From contig JAHKLG010000031.1 in assembly GCA_029856625.1 (NCBI GenBank), positions 1-11,655 of the forward strand: a stretch of 11,655 nt of DNA. The letters run 5' to 3'. The translations under genes and the position numbers were made by a program. The stretch comes from Candidatus Njordarchaeota archaeon. Lineage in GTDB: Archaea > Asgardarchaeota > Njordarchaeia > Njordarchaeales > Njordarchaeaceae. A model generated the notes under the pieces. It was given only the letters and a program-made list of their open reading frames with translations. It was not told the DNA's origin and made no database searches. Positions 1 to 5,239 of this stretch are shown here, piece after piece. Every line of letters starts with the position of its first letter. Position 1 is the stretch's first letter.

Positions 1-84
1 ATTTGTCAACCTACAGCAAGTTGGAATTGTGTTATTACTACACATGAAGTTGTAGTTTAGGAGTGAACTAGATAATTAGTGTAA

Positions 85-187
85 TTCGAGGGGAAACCAT
101 CAATCAGAACGCGCTTTCTGCGCCCTCGAAGAGACAAGATACAGTCGGAGTGCCAAACAGCTTAGAAAGTGCAAGAGCTCTTTTTTT
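85..187 (+). ncRNA. Possible small structured RNA (unidentified)
   Basis: An 8-bp perfect stem can form between TTCGAGGG (85-92) and CCCTCGAA (123-130). Inside it, CAGAA (105-109) can pair with TTCTG (116-120), or GCGC (111-114) with GCGC (120-123). By hand count 25 of 46 bases in 85-130 are G or C, clearly above the AT-rich surroundings, which in AT-rich thermophiles is a common mark of RNA genes. The segment runs into a long T tract. I see no tRNA, SRP, RNase P, C/D or convincing H/ACA signature. The 3' end of a TnpB-type omega RNA from a decayed element is possible but unsupported. The 5' end is a guess. Confidence 0.25.
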
Positions 188-200
188 CTTCCATTTTTTT
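179..200 (+). terminator. Poly-T terminator tract
   Basis: Runs of seven T (181-187) and seven T (194-200) separated by a short pyrimidine stretch follow the self-complementary AAGAGCTCTT (173-182). Archaeal termination typically needs only such U-rich tracts. It would end whatever is transcribed rightward from the left edge, including the possible RNA at 85-187, and insulate the gene at 313. Confidence 0.45.
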
Positions 201-241
201 CAACTCAGTGATACATTGCATTAAGAGGGATAGTATTCTAA

Positions 242-250
242 TTTAATATA
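242..250 (+). promoter_or_regulatory. TATA-like promoter element for the MazG-like gene
   Basis: TTTAATATA resembles an archaeal TATA box. A start about 25 bp downstream would give a leader of roughly 35-40 nt that includes the ribosome binding site at 299-303. Confidence 0.35.
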
Positions 251-298
251 GTTTGTCTCATTATAGAATATAGTCTTTCAAAGCTTTCTCCTATATTT

Positions 299-303
299 GG
301 GAG
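299..303 (+). promoter_or_regulatory. Ribosome binding site GGGAG that decides the MazG-like start
   Basis: GGGAG touches the first in-frame ATG (304), which is too close to work. It lies 9 nt upstream of the second ATG (313), a normal spacing. This favours 313 as the start. Confidence 0.5.
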
Positions 304-312
304 ATGGCATTT

Positions 313-615
313 ATGAAAAAGCTTGTGAGAGACAAAATACCTGGGATAATGAGGAAAGAGGGCAGGAGGTTTATATTAAGAAGAGTTGAAAAAGATGAAC
401 TCTTTAAATATCTCTTAGAAAAACTTCAAGAAGAGGTAAAAGAGTTTATCTCAAGTCAATCTATGGAAGAACTTGCGGATATTTTAGAGGTTATTGAAAC
501 TATCTGCAGGGTAAGAGGATGGTCATGGGATCAAATATTACGGATTAAAGAAGCAAAGAAAGTGAAGAGAGGAGGTTTTGAGGAGGGCTATATTATTGAA
601 GTAGTAGAAGAATAA
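313..615 (+). CDS. MazG-like nucleoside triphosphate pyrophosphohydrolase (house-cleaning)
   Basis: This is a 100-residue all-alpha NTP pyrophosphohydrolase-like protein of the MazG/phosphoribosyl-ATP pyrophosphohydrolase superfamily. The small subgroup opens with KLVRDKIP, present here directly after the start. The metal-binding pattern EExxE...ExxD is visible as EEVKE followed eight residues later by EELAD, and the family's RGGF motif sits near the C-terminus. Relatives hydrolyse non-canonical or damaged NTPs to NMP and pyrophosphate in the cytoplasm; the substrate here cannot be told. I chose the ATG at 313 over 304 because of GGGAG spacing and family length; the longer form adds only three residues. 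It has its own likely promoter and converges on the ECF T gene, overlapping its last 23 bp. A 6-bp inverted repeat with a one-base centre (614-626) follows the stop. Confidence 0.85.
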   Translation: MKKLVRDKIPGIMRKEGRRFILRRVEKDELFKYLLEKLQEEVKEFISSQSMEELADILEVIETICRVRGWSWDQILRIKEAKKVKRGGFEEGYIIEVVEE

Positions 616-1297
616 TTAGGCTAATTTTCACGAGAAGCTGAGCAATACCATAACTCGTTACTTTATAGTCATATATATTTGTTCTTTTTCCTGCGATACC
701 ATAGAACTTTGCTAGCAGAGCCTCGGCTAGGGCATAACTTCTTTTCATCCCAGAGAGAATAATTACGGCTAGTGCTTTTGATATTCCCTTGGGAAATGGT
801 TTCGCGGGTTTTACTTCTTTACGGAGGATCAGAGATTCTAAAGTCTGCTGAATATCTATCGCTATGTATGGAATGACCTTCAGGGCTAACTCTGGAATGA
901 TAACAACTTTTGTTGGCAAGCCTATTCTTTCTAAACTAATAGATAACTCGGAGGGAGGCGTGGTTGCTGCAAATAGTGAGAATGCCCAAGCGATAGCTAT
1001 TACTCTAAGAATTATTTCTATAGCACGATAGATATTGTAGAAAATGCTCGCAAAAAATCCTATAAGTAGAATAGGTAAGAGGAGGCCTCTAATCGTTCTA
1101 TATAAGTTATCAAGACTTTCTGAGATCAGTGCCTCAACCAGATTAATAAGGATGATGATGAGTAATAACTTTATGTGGGATAATACGGCCACTAGAAAAA
1201 CTATTAGTAACCCGCTTAATTTGAGCAAAGGATGTGTCTTGTGCACAGTCGTCGCCCTTTTTGTAAGGGAGAATGCATAATATATTTCCCTAAACAT
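593..1297 (-). CDS. ecfT: ECF transporter transmembrane (T) component, EcfT/CbiQ family
   Basis: This 234-residue hydrophobic protein is the likely membrane coupling subunit of the ECF importer encoded just upstream. It has several membrane segments (about 27-55, 72-110, 175-190, 215-233). The central block TTPPSEL...LGLP...P is characteristic of the CbiQ/EcfT family, followed by the amphipathic helices that contact the two ATPases. The two coupling Ala-Arg-Gly motifs of canonical EcfT are not conserved: the first site reads LRK (158-160) and the second AKF (196-198). The start ATG overlaps the stop of the upstream ATPase gene by 8 nt, suggesting translational coupling. It is the last gene of the four-gene operon and its 3' end overlaps the convergent MazG-like gene. 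Family assignment is firm; the altered motifs suggest a divergent coupling interface. Confidence 0.85.
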   Translation of the reverse strand: MFREIYYAFSLTKRATTVHKTHPLLKLSGLLIVFLVAVLSHIKLLLIIILINLVEALISESLDNLYRTIRGLLLPILLIGFFASIFYNIYRAIEIILRVIAIAWAFSLFAATTPPSELSISLERIGLPTKVVIIPELALKVIPYIAIDIQQTLESLILRKEVKPAKPFPKGISKALAVIILSGMKRSYALAEALLAKFYGIAGKRTNIYDYKVTSYGIAQLLVKISLIILLLLQ

Positions 1298-2066
1298 TTT
1301 TTGTCACCAATGAGCGTAAATGCTCGGCGAGTTCTTGCGGGGAAACAATTCTAGAGAGCCCAACATAGGTACAGAACTCGACGATTTCCGAAATTCCAAC
1401 TTTTCTTATGAATTCCTCGGTATAGTAAATCTCCTGAGGTTTTCCAGATGTAACAAGTTTACCGTTAATGATTAATAAAATATCGTCAGCTCTACTAGCA
1501 AGGCGTAAGTCATTTGTTGCGATCAAAATTATTTTCTTTTCTCCCATCTTCCTTAATACTGTTAGAAGTACTTCGCGAAATGTCTTATCTAAACCAACGG
1601 TAGGCTCATCCATAAGAATTACTTTTGCGTCAGATGCTATTGCAGATGCTAATGCCAGAAGACGATGTTCTCCCTCGCTTAATTGGAAAATTTTTCTATT
1701 AGCCAGCTCTCTTAGGTTGAATAAATCTAAGATTTCATTAACATTATATCTACTTTTAAAAGAGGTTATTATTTTCTCAATATCCTTTTTGACAGTAGGA
1801 CCTACCGTGAAGACCCGAGGATTTGAAGGTACATAGATAACAGTTCCGAGATTATCAGTATATGAAGAGATCTTTTTCCCGAAAACTTCTATATAACCTT
1901 TTTGAGGCTTATAAAAACCAGCAATTAGTCTTAATAAGGTGGTTTTTCCAGAGCCGTTAGGACCTGTAATAGCTGTTATGCCAGTACCTATCTTTGCTGT
2001 GATGTCCTTAATGCACCAATCCATGCTCCTAGGATATCTAAACCAGACGTTTTTTAATCGAATCAT
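1290..2066 (-). CDS. ECF transporter ATPase, degenerate partner (EcfA2-like)
   Basis: This 258-residue ABC ATPase is likely the second nucleotide-binding subunit of the ECF importer. Walker A GPNGSGKTT (35-43), signature LSEGE (129-133) and Walker B LMDEP with Glu154 are present. Two catalytic elements are not: the Q-loop glutamine is Ser81 (VPSNP where VxQNP is usual), and the switch histidine is Asn185 (ATND where SHD or EH is usual). It therefore probably contributes one weak or inactive ATP site, while its neighbour is canonical. I chose ATG 2066 because the protein then begins like its family (MIRLKNVWF) and a GGAGG lies 12 nt upstream (2079-2083). A GTG at 2090 would add eight residues. 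The gene overlaps the end of the upstream ATPase gene and the start of ecfT. Confidence 0.87.
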   Translation of the reverse strand: MIRLKNVWFRYPRSMDWCIKDITAKIGTGITAITGPNGSGKTTLLRLIAGFYKPQKGYIEVFGKKISSYTDNLGTVIYVPSNPRVFTVGPTVKKDIEKIITSFKSRYNVNEILDLFNLRELANRKIFQLSEGEHRLLALASAIASDAKVILMDEPTVGLDKTFREVLLTVLRKMGEKKIILIATNDLRLASRADDILLIINGKLVTSGKPQEIYYTEEFIRKVGISEIVEFCTYVGLSRIVSPQELAEHLRSLVTKNV

Positions 2067-2853
2067 AATGCTTAACAGCCTCCATAACACTAATTGGGAG
2101 ATTCTTAAAACCGGCGAGATAAAATGCCTCAGTTATTTCGGGAACATCAATATTAAGGAGATGTTCCACGACTTCTCGCGGTGTTCCCTCGCACATCTTC
2201 TTTCCTCGATTGAGCACTATTACTTTATCTGCTAAGGGGAGGATCTCATCTAGATGATGCTCAAAAACAAGCACGATTTTGCTCTTCCTAGCTATTTTTT
2301 TCAGCAAACTAGAAATAAATCTAGAAGAAATTTTGTCCAGCCTAGCTAGAGGTTCGTCAAGTACAAGCACCTTCGGATTTAAAGCTAATGCAGAAGCGAT
2401 AGATACTTTCTGGAGTTGCCCAGCACTCAATTCTAGGGTTAATCTATCTAGTAGATCGTATATACCAAGATCTCTAGCTACCTCTTTAACGCGCTTTAAA
2501 ATGTATTCCTTTGGATACCCTAGATTAATTAGGGGTAATGCGATCTCTTCAAAAACCGTTAAAGAAGTCACGAACATTTCTGGATTCTGGCCAACAAAAC
2601 CTACTATTCCGCGTAAGGATGAAATTCCCTCGGAAATCGGATCTCTATTAAACAATTTTATTTCGCCAGAGATTTCAGCCTTGTAAAAAGATGGAATAAA
2701 ACCAGCTATAGCTCTAGCAAGAGTGGTTTTTCCACTCCCACTAGGACCCGCAATTAAGACAAGTTCCCCAGGCGTGGATGAAAAAGAAATGTTTTTAAGT
2801 GCATATTCGGTGGTTTCAGGATATTTCACGTAAAGATTCTTCACCACTAACAC
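2038..2853 (-). CDS. ECF transporter ATPase, canonical partner (EcfA1-like)
   Basis: This 271-residue ABC ATPase has a full set of motifs: Walker A GPSGSGKTT (36-44), Q-loop Gln89 in VGQNPE, signature LSAGQ (142-146), Walker B VLVLDEP with Glu167, and switch His199 in the EHHLDE stretch that is typical of ECF ATPases. It should pair with the degenerate ATPase encoded next and drive uptake through EcfT and the S component. The GTG at 2853 is followed by LVVKNL, as expected for the family. GGGAG lies only 3 nt upstream, but GGAGAT sits 8 nt upstream, so this start is acceptable; a second GTG two codons later is an alternative. The first 38 nt overlap the S-component gene in another frame. Confidence 0.9.
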   Translation of the reverse strand: MLVVKNLYVKYPETTEYALKNISFSSTPGELVLIAGPSGSGKTTLARAIAGFIPSFYKAEISGEIKLFNRDPISEGISSLRGIVGFVGQNPEMFVTSLTVFEEIALPLINLGYPKEYILKRVKEVARDLGIYDLLDRLTLELSAGQLQKVSIASALALNPKVLVLDEPLARLDKISSRFISSLLKKIARKSKIVLVFEHHLDEILPLADKVIVLNRGKKMCEGTPREVVEHLLNIDVPEITEAFYLAGFKNLPISVMEAVKHYDSIKKRLV

Positions 2854-3556
2854 TAACTCCCATCTCCATTAATGCCCTTACAGTCGGTACTCCAACTGCC
2901 GTACCTATAGTGGCCTGGCCAATATTAACTGGAAGCTCCACAGCTGCAGTCATGAATCCATATCCTAGGACTACTGCCTCATATAAGTAATACCCTAATA
3001 CCATTTCAACTCCTGCTATTAAGCATGACAAAGCCATTATGGAGAACACGTCTCCTCGCGCCCCTGTGTATATCAGAGCGAATCCCAAAAGAATTACTAT
3101 TAAGGCAATAATCCATAGTGGCAATGATAAAGAGTAAACCTTGCCTCCTATTTCTAAGATAAGGGATAAACCCTTTGCTCCGTGGTAAAGAAGTACATAA
3201 CCTATTATTAGGGAGACAATAAAGCCTAGCACAAGGCGCAGTTCCCTCCCCATTCTTCTCAGATTATGGAAAAGGTATCCAGCTAGAAATCCCTCAATAC
3301 CCTTTATTACAAATGTTCCTGGCGCATAATGAGCGTATCCTAGAAAAAGATCAGCGAGTGCTGATCCTAAACCTCCAGCGATTGCTCCAACTATAGGCCC
3401 ACCAATTAATGCAGAGATATAAACCCCTATCTCACCGAAATTGAAGAAACCCTGTGTTGCTGGGGTTGCTATCGCGAAGAATACTGTGAATAAGAAAACG
3501 ATAGCTGTAAAAATGACGGATGAAGCAATTTCTATTGGGCCAATTTCTTTCTCCAT
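2816..3556 (-). CDS. ECF transporter substrate-binding (S) component, substrate unknown
   Basis: This 246-residue integral membrane protein is the first gene of the ECF operon. The N-terminal half carries the S-component pattern FFNFGEIGVYISALIGGP, then glycine-rich GAIAGGLGSALADL and YAPGTFVIKGIEGF (about 37-90); the C-terminal ELPVNIGQATIGTAVG (207-222) is also typical. It resembles the vitamin S-component families related to riboflavin, pyridoxine and thiamin-precursor transporters, but I cannot assign a substrate from sequence. It is longer than the usual 170-200 residues: a stretch at about 108-165 adds hydrophobic segments around a short polar loop. ATG 3556 is preferred because GGTGG (complement of 3562-3566) precedes it by 5 nt; a TTG at 3571 is less likely. 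It is divergent from the threonine-synthase-like regulator gene across a palindrome-rich promoter. Confidence 0.85.
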   Translation of the reverse strand: MEKEIGPIEIASSVIFTAIVFLFTVFFAIATPATQGFFNFGEIGVYISALIGGPIVGAIAGGLGSALADLFLGYAHYAPGTFVIKGIEGFLAGYLFHNLRRMGRELRLVLGFIVSLIIGYVLLYHGAKGLSLILEIGGKVYSLSLPLWIIALIVILLGFALIYTGARGDVFSIMALSCLIAGVEMVLGYYLYEAVVLGYGFMTAAVELPVNIGQATIGTAVGVPTVRALMEMGVSVSGEESLREIS

Positions 3557-3561
3557 AATAA

Positions 3562-3566
3562 CCACC
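3562..3566 (-). promoter_or_regulatory. Ribosome binding site GGTGG that decides the S-component start
   Basis: On the minus strand GGTGG is followed by TTATT and then ATG at 3556. The spacing of 5 nt supports that ATG over the upstream TTG at 3571, which the site would itself lie within. Confidence 0.5.
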
Positions 3567-3591
3567 AACAATGTTTTTATTTAGCAGGAGC

Positions 3592-3608
3592 TATATTCGT
3601 TGAATATA
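3592..3608. repeat. Palindrome, 7-bp arms with 3-nt centre (candidate operator)
   Basis: TATATTC (3592-3598), GTT, then GAATATA (3602-3608) form a perfect inverted repeat. It lies between the two divergent start codons and overlaps the left arm of the next palindrome, so a protein bound here would affect the minus-strand promoter and probably both. The arms are AT-rich, which lowers the surprise. Confidence 0.45.
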
Positions 3609-3628
3609 TAGGAAAAAACCTATATATT
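3603..3628. repeat. Palindrome, 10-bp arms with A6 centre, containing both divergent TATA elements
   Basis: AATATATAGG (3603-3612) and CCTATATATT (3619-3628) are perfect inverted copies around six A. Each arm contains a TATA-like box. For the plus strand, either the left arm (start near 3632, leader with the GGAGGG at 3643-3648) or the right arm with A-rich upstream element (start near 3650, almost leaderless) could serve. For the minus strand the left arm read in reverse would start transcription near 3578-3582. Divergent promoters that share a palindrome are natural targets for a dimeric regulator. Confidence 0.5.
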
Positions 3629-3651
3629 GGCGAAGTCTGGGCGGAGGGAGC

Positions 3652-5088
3652 ATGAATTTTCCCATTTATACGTGTATAGAATGTGGTCGAAAATATGAGC
3701 AAGACGTGTTACTTACTAGATGTCCATATTGCGGGGGTTTACTACAGATTGTTTATAAGGAGTATAAATTAACGCTAAGAGATATTCCAAGTCTATGGCG
3801 GTACATGGATCTATTACCGATATCTCATAGAGAAAAAATAGTATCGCTTTTAGAGGGTTTCACGCCACTTTTGAGGGCCGAGAGATTAGGAAAAATCATT
3901 AATGTAAAGAATATTTATCTTAAAGATGAAACTCGAAACCCAACTGGATCATTTACGGATAGAGGAACTAGCCTAGAAATTTCTAAGTTATTAAGTTATG
4001 GAGTAAGAAAAGTGATTTGTGCTACCAGAGGAGACACTGGGGCTTCTCTCGCAGCATATGCGGCTAGGGCTAATGTGGAAGCAGTTATATACGTGCCTAA
4101 AAATATTGAAATGGGAAAATTGTATCAGATGGCTATGTATGGAGCAAAGATAATACTCACCAATAATTTCATTGAAGCATCGTCCTTAGCTGACTCTCAT
4201 AAGTTAGAGACTTATGTATTTAAGCCTTCAAGCCCCTTCTATTTAGAGGGAGTAAAGACAATTGGCTTTGAAATTCTGGAGCAACTAAGATGGGCTGAAC
4301 CCGACTTTATAATTGTACCGATGGGTAATGGAGGATTAGCATCAATGATTCTCAAGGCCGTTAGAGAACTTAAGTATGCTGGGCTAATAGAGAATGAACC
4401 TAGAATAGTTGGTATGCAAATCAAGGGGCAAGACTCTCTCATCAAAGCCTCGAAAGGAATTATTAAGAAACTTGAGAGTGTTAGGGAGTTTAGAAAAGTT
4501 ATAGCTGGAGATCTACTAATTGAGGATACAGATTTGGCAAATTATGCTCTCAAACTTATCAAGAGAGGAGAGATAAAAGGTTATAGTGTGGATAAAAAGA
4601 GCGTTATAGAAGCCGTAAAAAACTTAGCTAAAACAGAGGGCATTTTCTCAGAGCCAGCGAGTGCGGTAGCCATAGCTGGGATAGAATATCTCTATAATCT
4701 TGGAGAAATTGATAATAAGGATACTGTTATAGCAGTGATTACGGGGGCGGGGTTAAAAGTTCCGAGAACAATAATTCAGATGTTAGAACATAGAAAGGAC
4801 ATAGGGGAATTAATAAGAGCTGTAGCCACTGGAAAGAAAGTTGCTAGGATAGGAGCGACAAAGATAAAGATCTTGCAACTGCTTAAAGAGAAGCCCTACT
4901 ATGGATATGATCTTAGGAAAAAGCTTCAAGAGCATGGAGTAAATATTTCATTACCCACCTTATATCAACACTTAGAAGAATTAGAAAAACTCGGACTAGT
5001 TACCAGATCAGAGCGGGTAATGGGGAAGAGAAAGAGAGTATACTATATTATCACTGAGAAGGGGTTATATTTGATTTCTGCCCAATAA
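3652..5088 (+). CDS. Threonine-synthase-like PLP-fold protein with C-terminal PadR-like winged helix; PLP lysine replaced
   Basis: This 478-residue protein has three parts. Residues 8-27 form a zinc ribbon (CxxC at 8-11 and 24-27) usual in archaeal ThrC. Residues about 65-380 are a fold-type II PLP domain like threonine synthase: NPTGSF, the glycine loop RGDTGAS (126-132), PMGNGG (223-228), EPASA (334-338) and TGAGLK. Residues about 400-478 are a PadR-like winged helix (YGYDL, recognition helix near 431-446, wing GKRKRVYY). In the motif GSFKDRG that carries the Schiff-base lysine, this protein has Thr102 (ACG at 3955-3957), so ordinary PLP catalysis should be impossible. I therefore infer a ligand-sensing transcription factor rather than ThrC; cysteate synthase and other ThrC relatives also use that lysine. 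GGAGGG lies 3 nt before the ATG. The gene is divergent from the ECF operon. Confidence 0.8.
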   Translation: MNFPIYTCIECGRKYEQDVLLTRCPYCGGLLQIVYKEYKLTLRDIPSLWRYMDLLPISHREKIVSLLEGFTPLLRAERLGKIINVKNIYLKDETRNPTGSFTDRGTSLEISKLLSYGVRKVICATRGDTGASLAAYAARANVEAVIYVPKNIEMGKLYQMAMYGAKIILTNNFIEASSLADSHKLETYVFKPSSPFYLEGVKTIGFEILEQLRWAEPDFIIVPMGNGGLASMILKAVRELKYAGLIENEPRIVGMQIKGQDSLIKASKGIIKKLESVREFRKVIAGDLLIEDTDLANYALKLIKRGEIKGYSVDKKSVIEAVKNLAKTEGIFSEPASAVAIAGIEYLYNLGEIDNKDTVIAVITGAGLKVPRTIIQMLEHRKDIGELIRAVATGKKVARIGATKIKILQLLKEKPYYGYDLRKKLQEHGVNISLPTLYQHLEELEKLGLVTRSERVMGKRKRVYYIITEKGLYLISAQ

Positions 5089-5193
5089 CAACGTTCTCAT
5101 ATATAGTTTCACATGGTATGATGTGTAATGAATTCTTTTGCACTTAAGTATGATTACCAAACATAGTACATCAAATATAATACATTAATCCCC

Positions 5194-5218
5194 AGTAAGA
5201 TAGATATTTAATCTTACT
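5194..5218. repeat. Inverted repeat straddling the TATA box of the recombinase-like gene
   Basis: AGTAAGAT (5194-5201) and ATCTTACT (5211-5218) are perfect 8-bp inverted arms around nine bases, AGATATTTA, which form the best TATA candidate for the next gene. A dimeric DNA-binding protein on this site would cover the TATA box. The gene product itself has a MerR-like helix-turn-helix, so autoregulation is the simplest reading. Confidence 0.55.
5203..5211 (+). promoter_or_regulatory. TATA-like promoter element for the recombinase-like gene
   Basis: GATATTTAA lies about 30 bp before the ATG at 5240. A start about 25 bp downstream gives a very short leader, and it places the earlier in-frame TTG 5225 and ATG 5228 at or before the transcript start, favouring ATG 5240. 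Confidence 0.45.
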
Positions 5219-5239
5219 CTTCTTTTGATGGTGCTTACT

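Larger units (their letters stand above)
1..303. other. Gene-poor left edge with possible RNA, T tracts and a promoter
   Basis: No convincing protein gene is visible here on either strand. The frame open at the window edge stops at 58-60 after 19 codons that match no family I know. The stretch holds a GC-richer hairpin-forming segment (85-130), T tracts at 181-200 that look like an archaeal terminator, and a TATA-like element at 242-250 for the next gene. A 7-bp AT-rich inverted repeat (234-240 with 264-270) flanks that TATA element and may be chance. Confidence 0.5.
5089..5239. other. Intergenic region before the recombinase-like gene
   Basis: There is no gene here. The region is AT-rich, with a weak inverted repeat CACAT/ATGTG (5110-5114 and 5121-5125) and the promoter-operator structure at 5194-5218 described separately. 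I see no clear terminator for the upstream gene. Confidence 0.5.

Noticed and set aside
1..60. Frame open from the window edge to a TAG at 58-60, as the end of a protein gene
   Set aside because: Only 19 codons, no recognisable motif, and all three frames close within about 60 bases; it cannot be told from chance.
72..234. Open frame through the GC-rich segment, possibly the C-terminus of a TnpB
   Set aside because: It lacks a start, reads into the T tracts as a run of Phe, and shows none of the TnpB zinc-finger or catalytic motifs.
614..628. AATTAG-G-CTAATT followed by T as a hairpin terminator of the MazG-like gene
   Set aside because: A one-base loop cannot form a normal hairpin and the T run is only four; kept only as a remark.
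1044..2686. Plus-strand open frames opposite the ECF operon (1044-1280, 1468-1836, 1939-2235, 2279-2686)
   Set aside because: They are antisense shadows of well-supported ABC and EcfT genes, with no family motifs or ribosome binding sites.
3652..5088. A plain housekeeping threonine synthase
   Set aside because: The Schiff-base lysine is Thr and there is an extra DNA-binding domain; the enzyme name would mislead.
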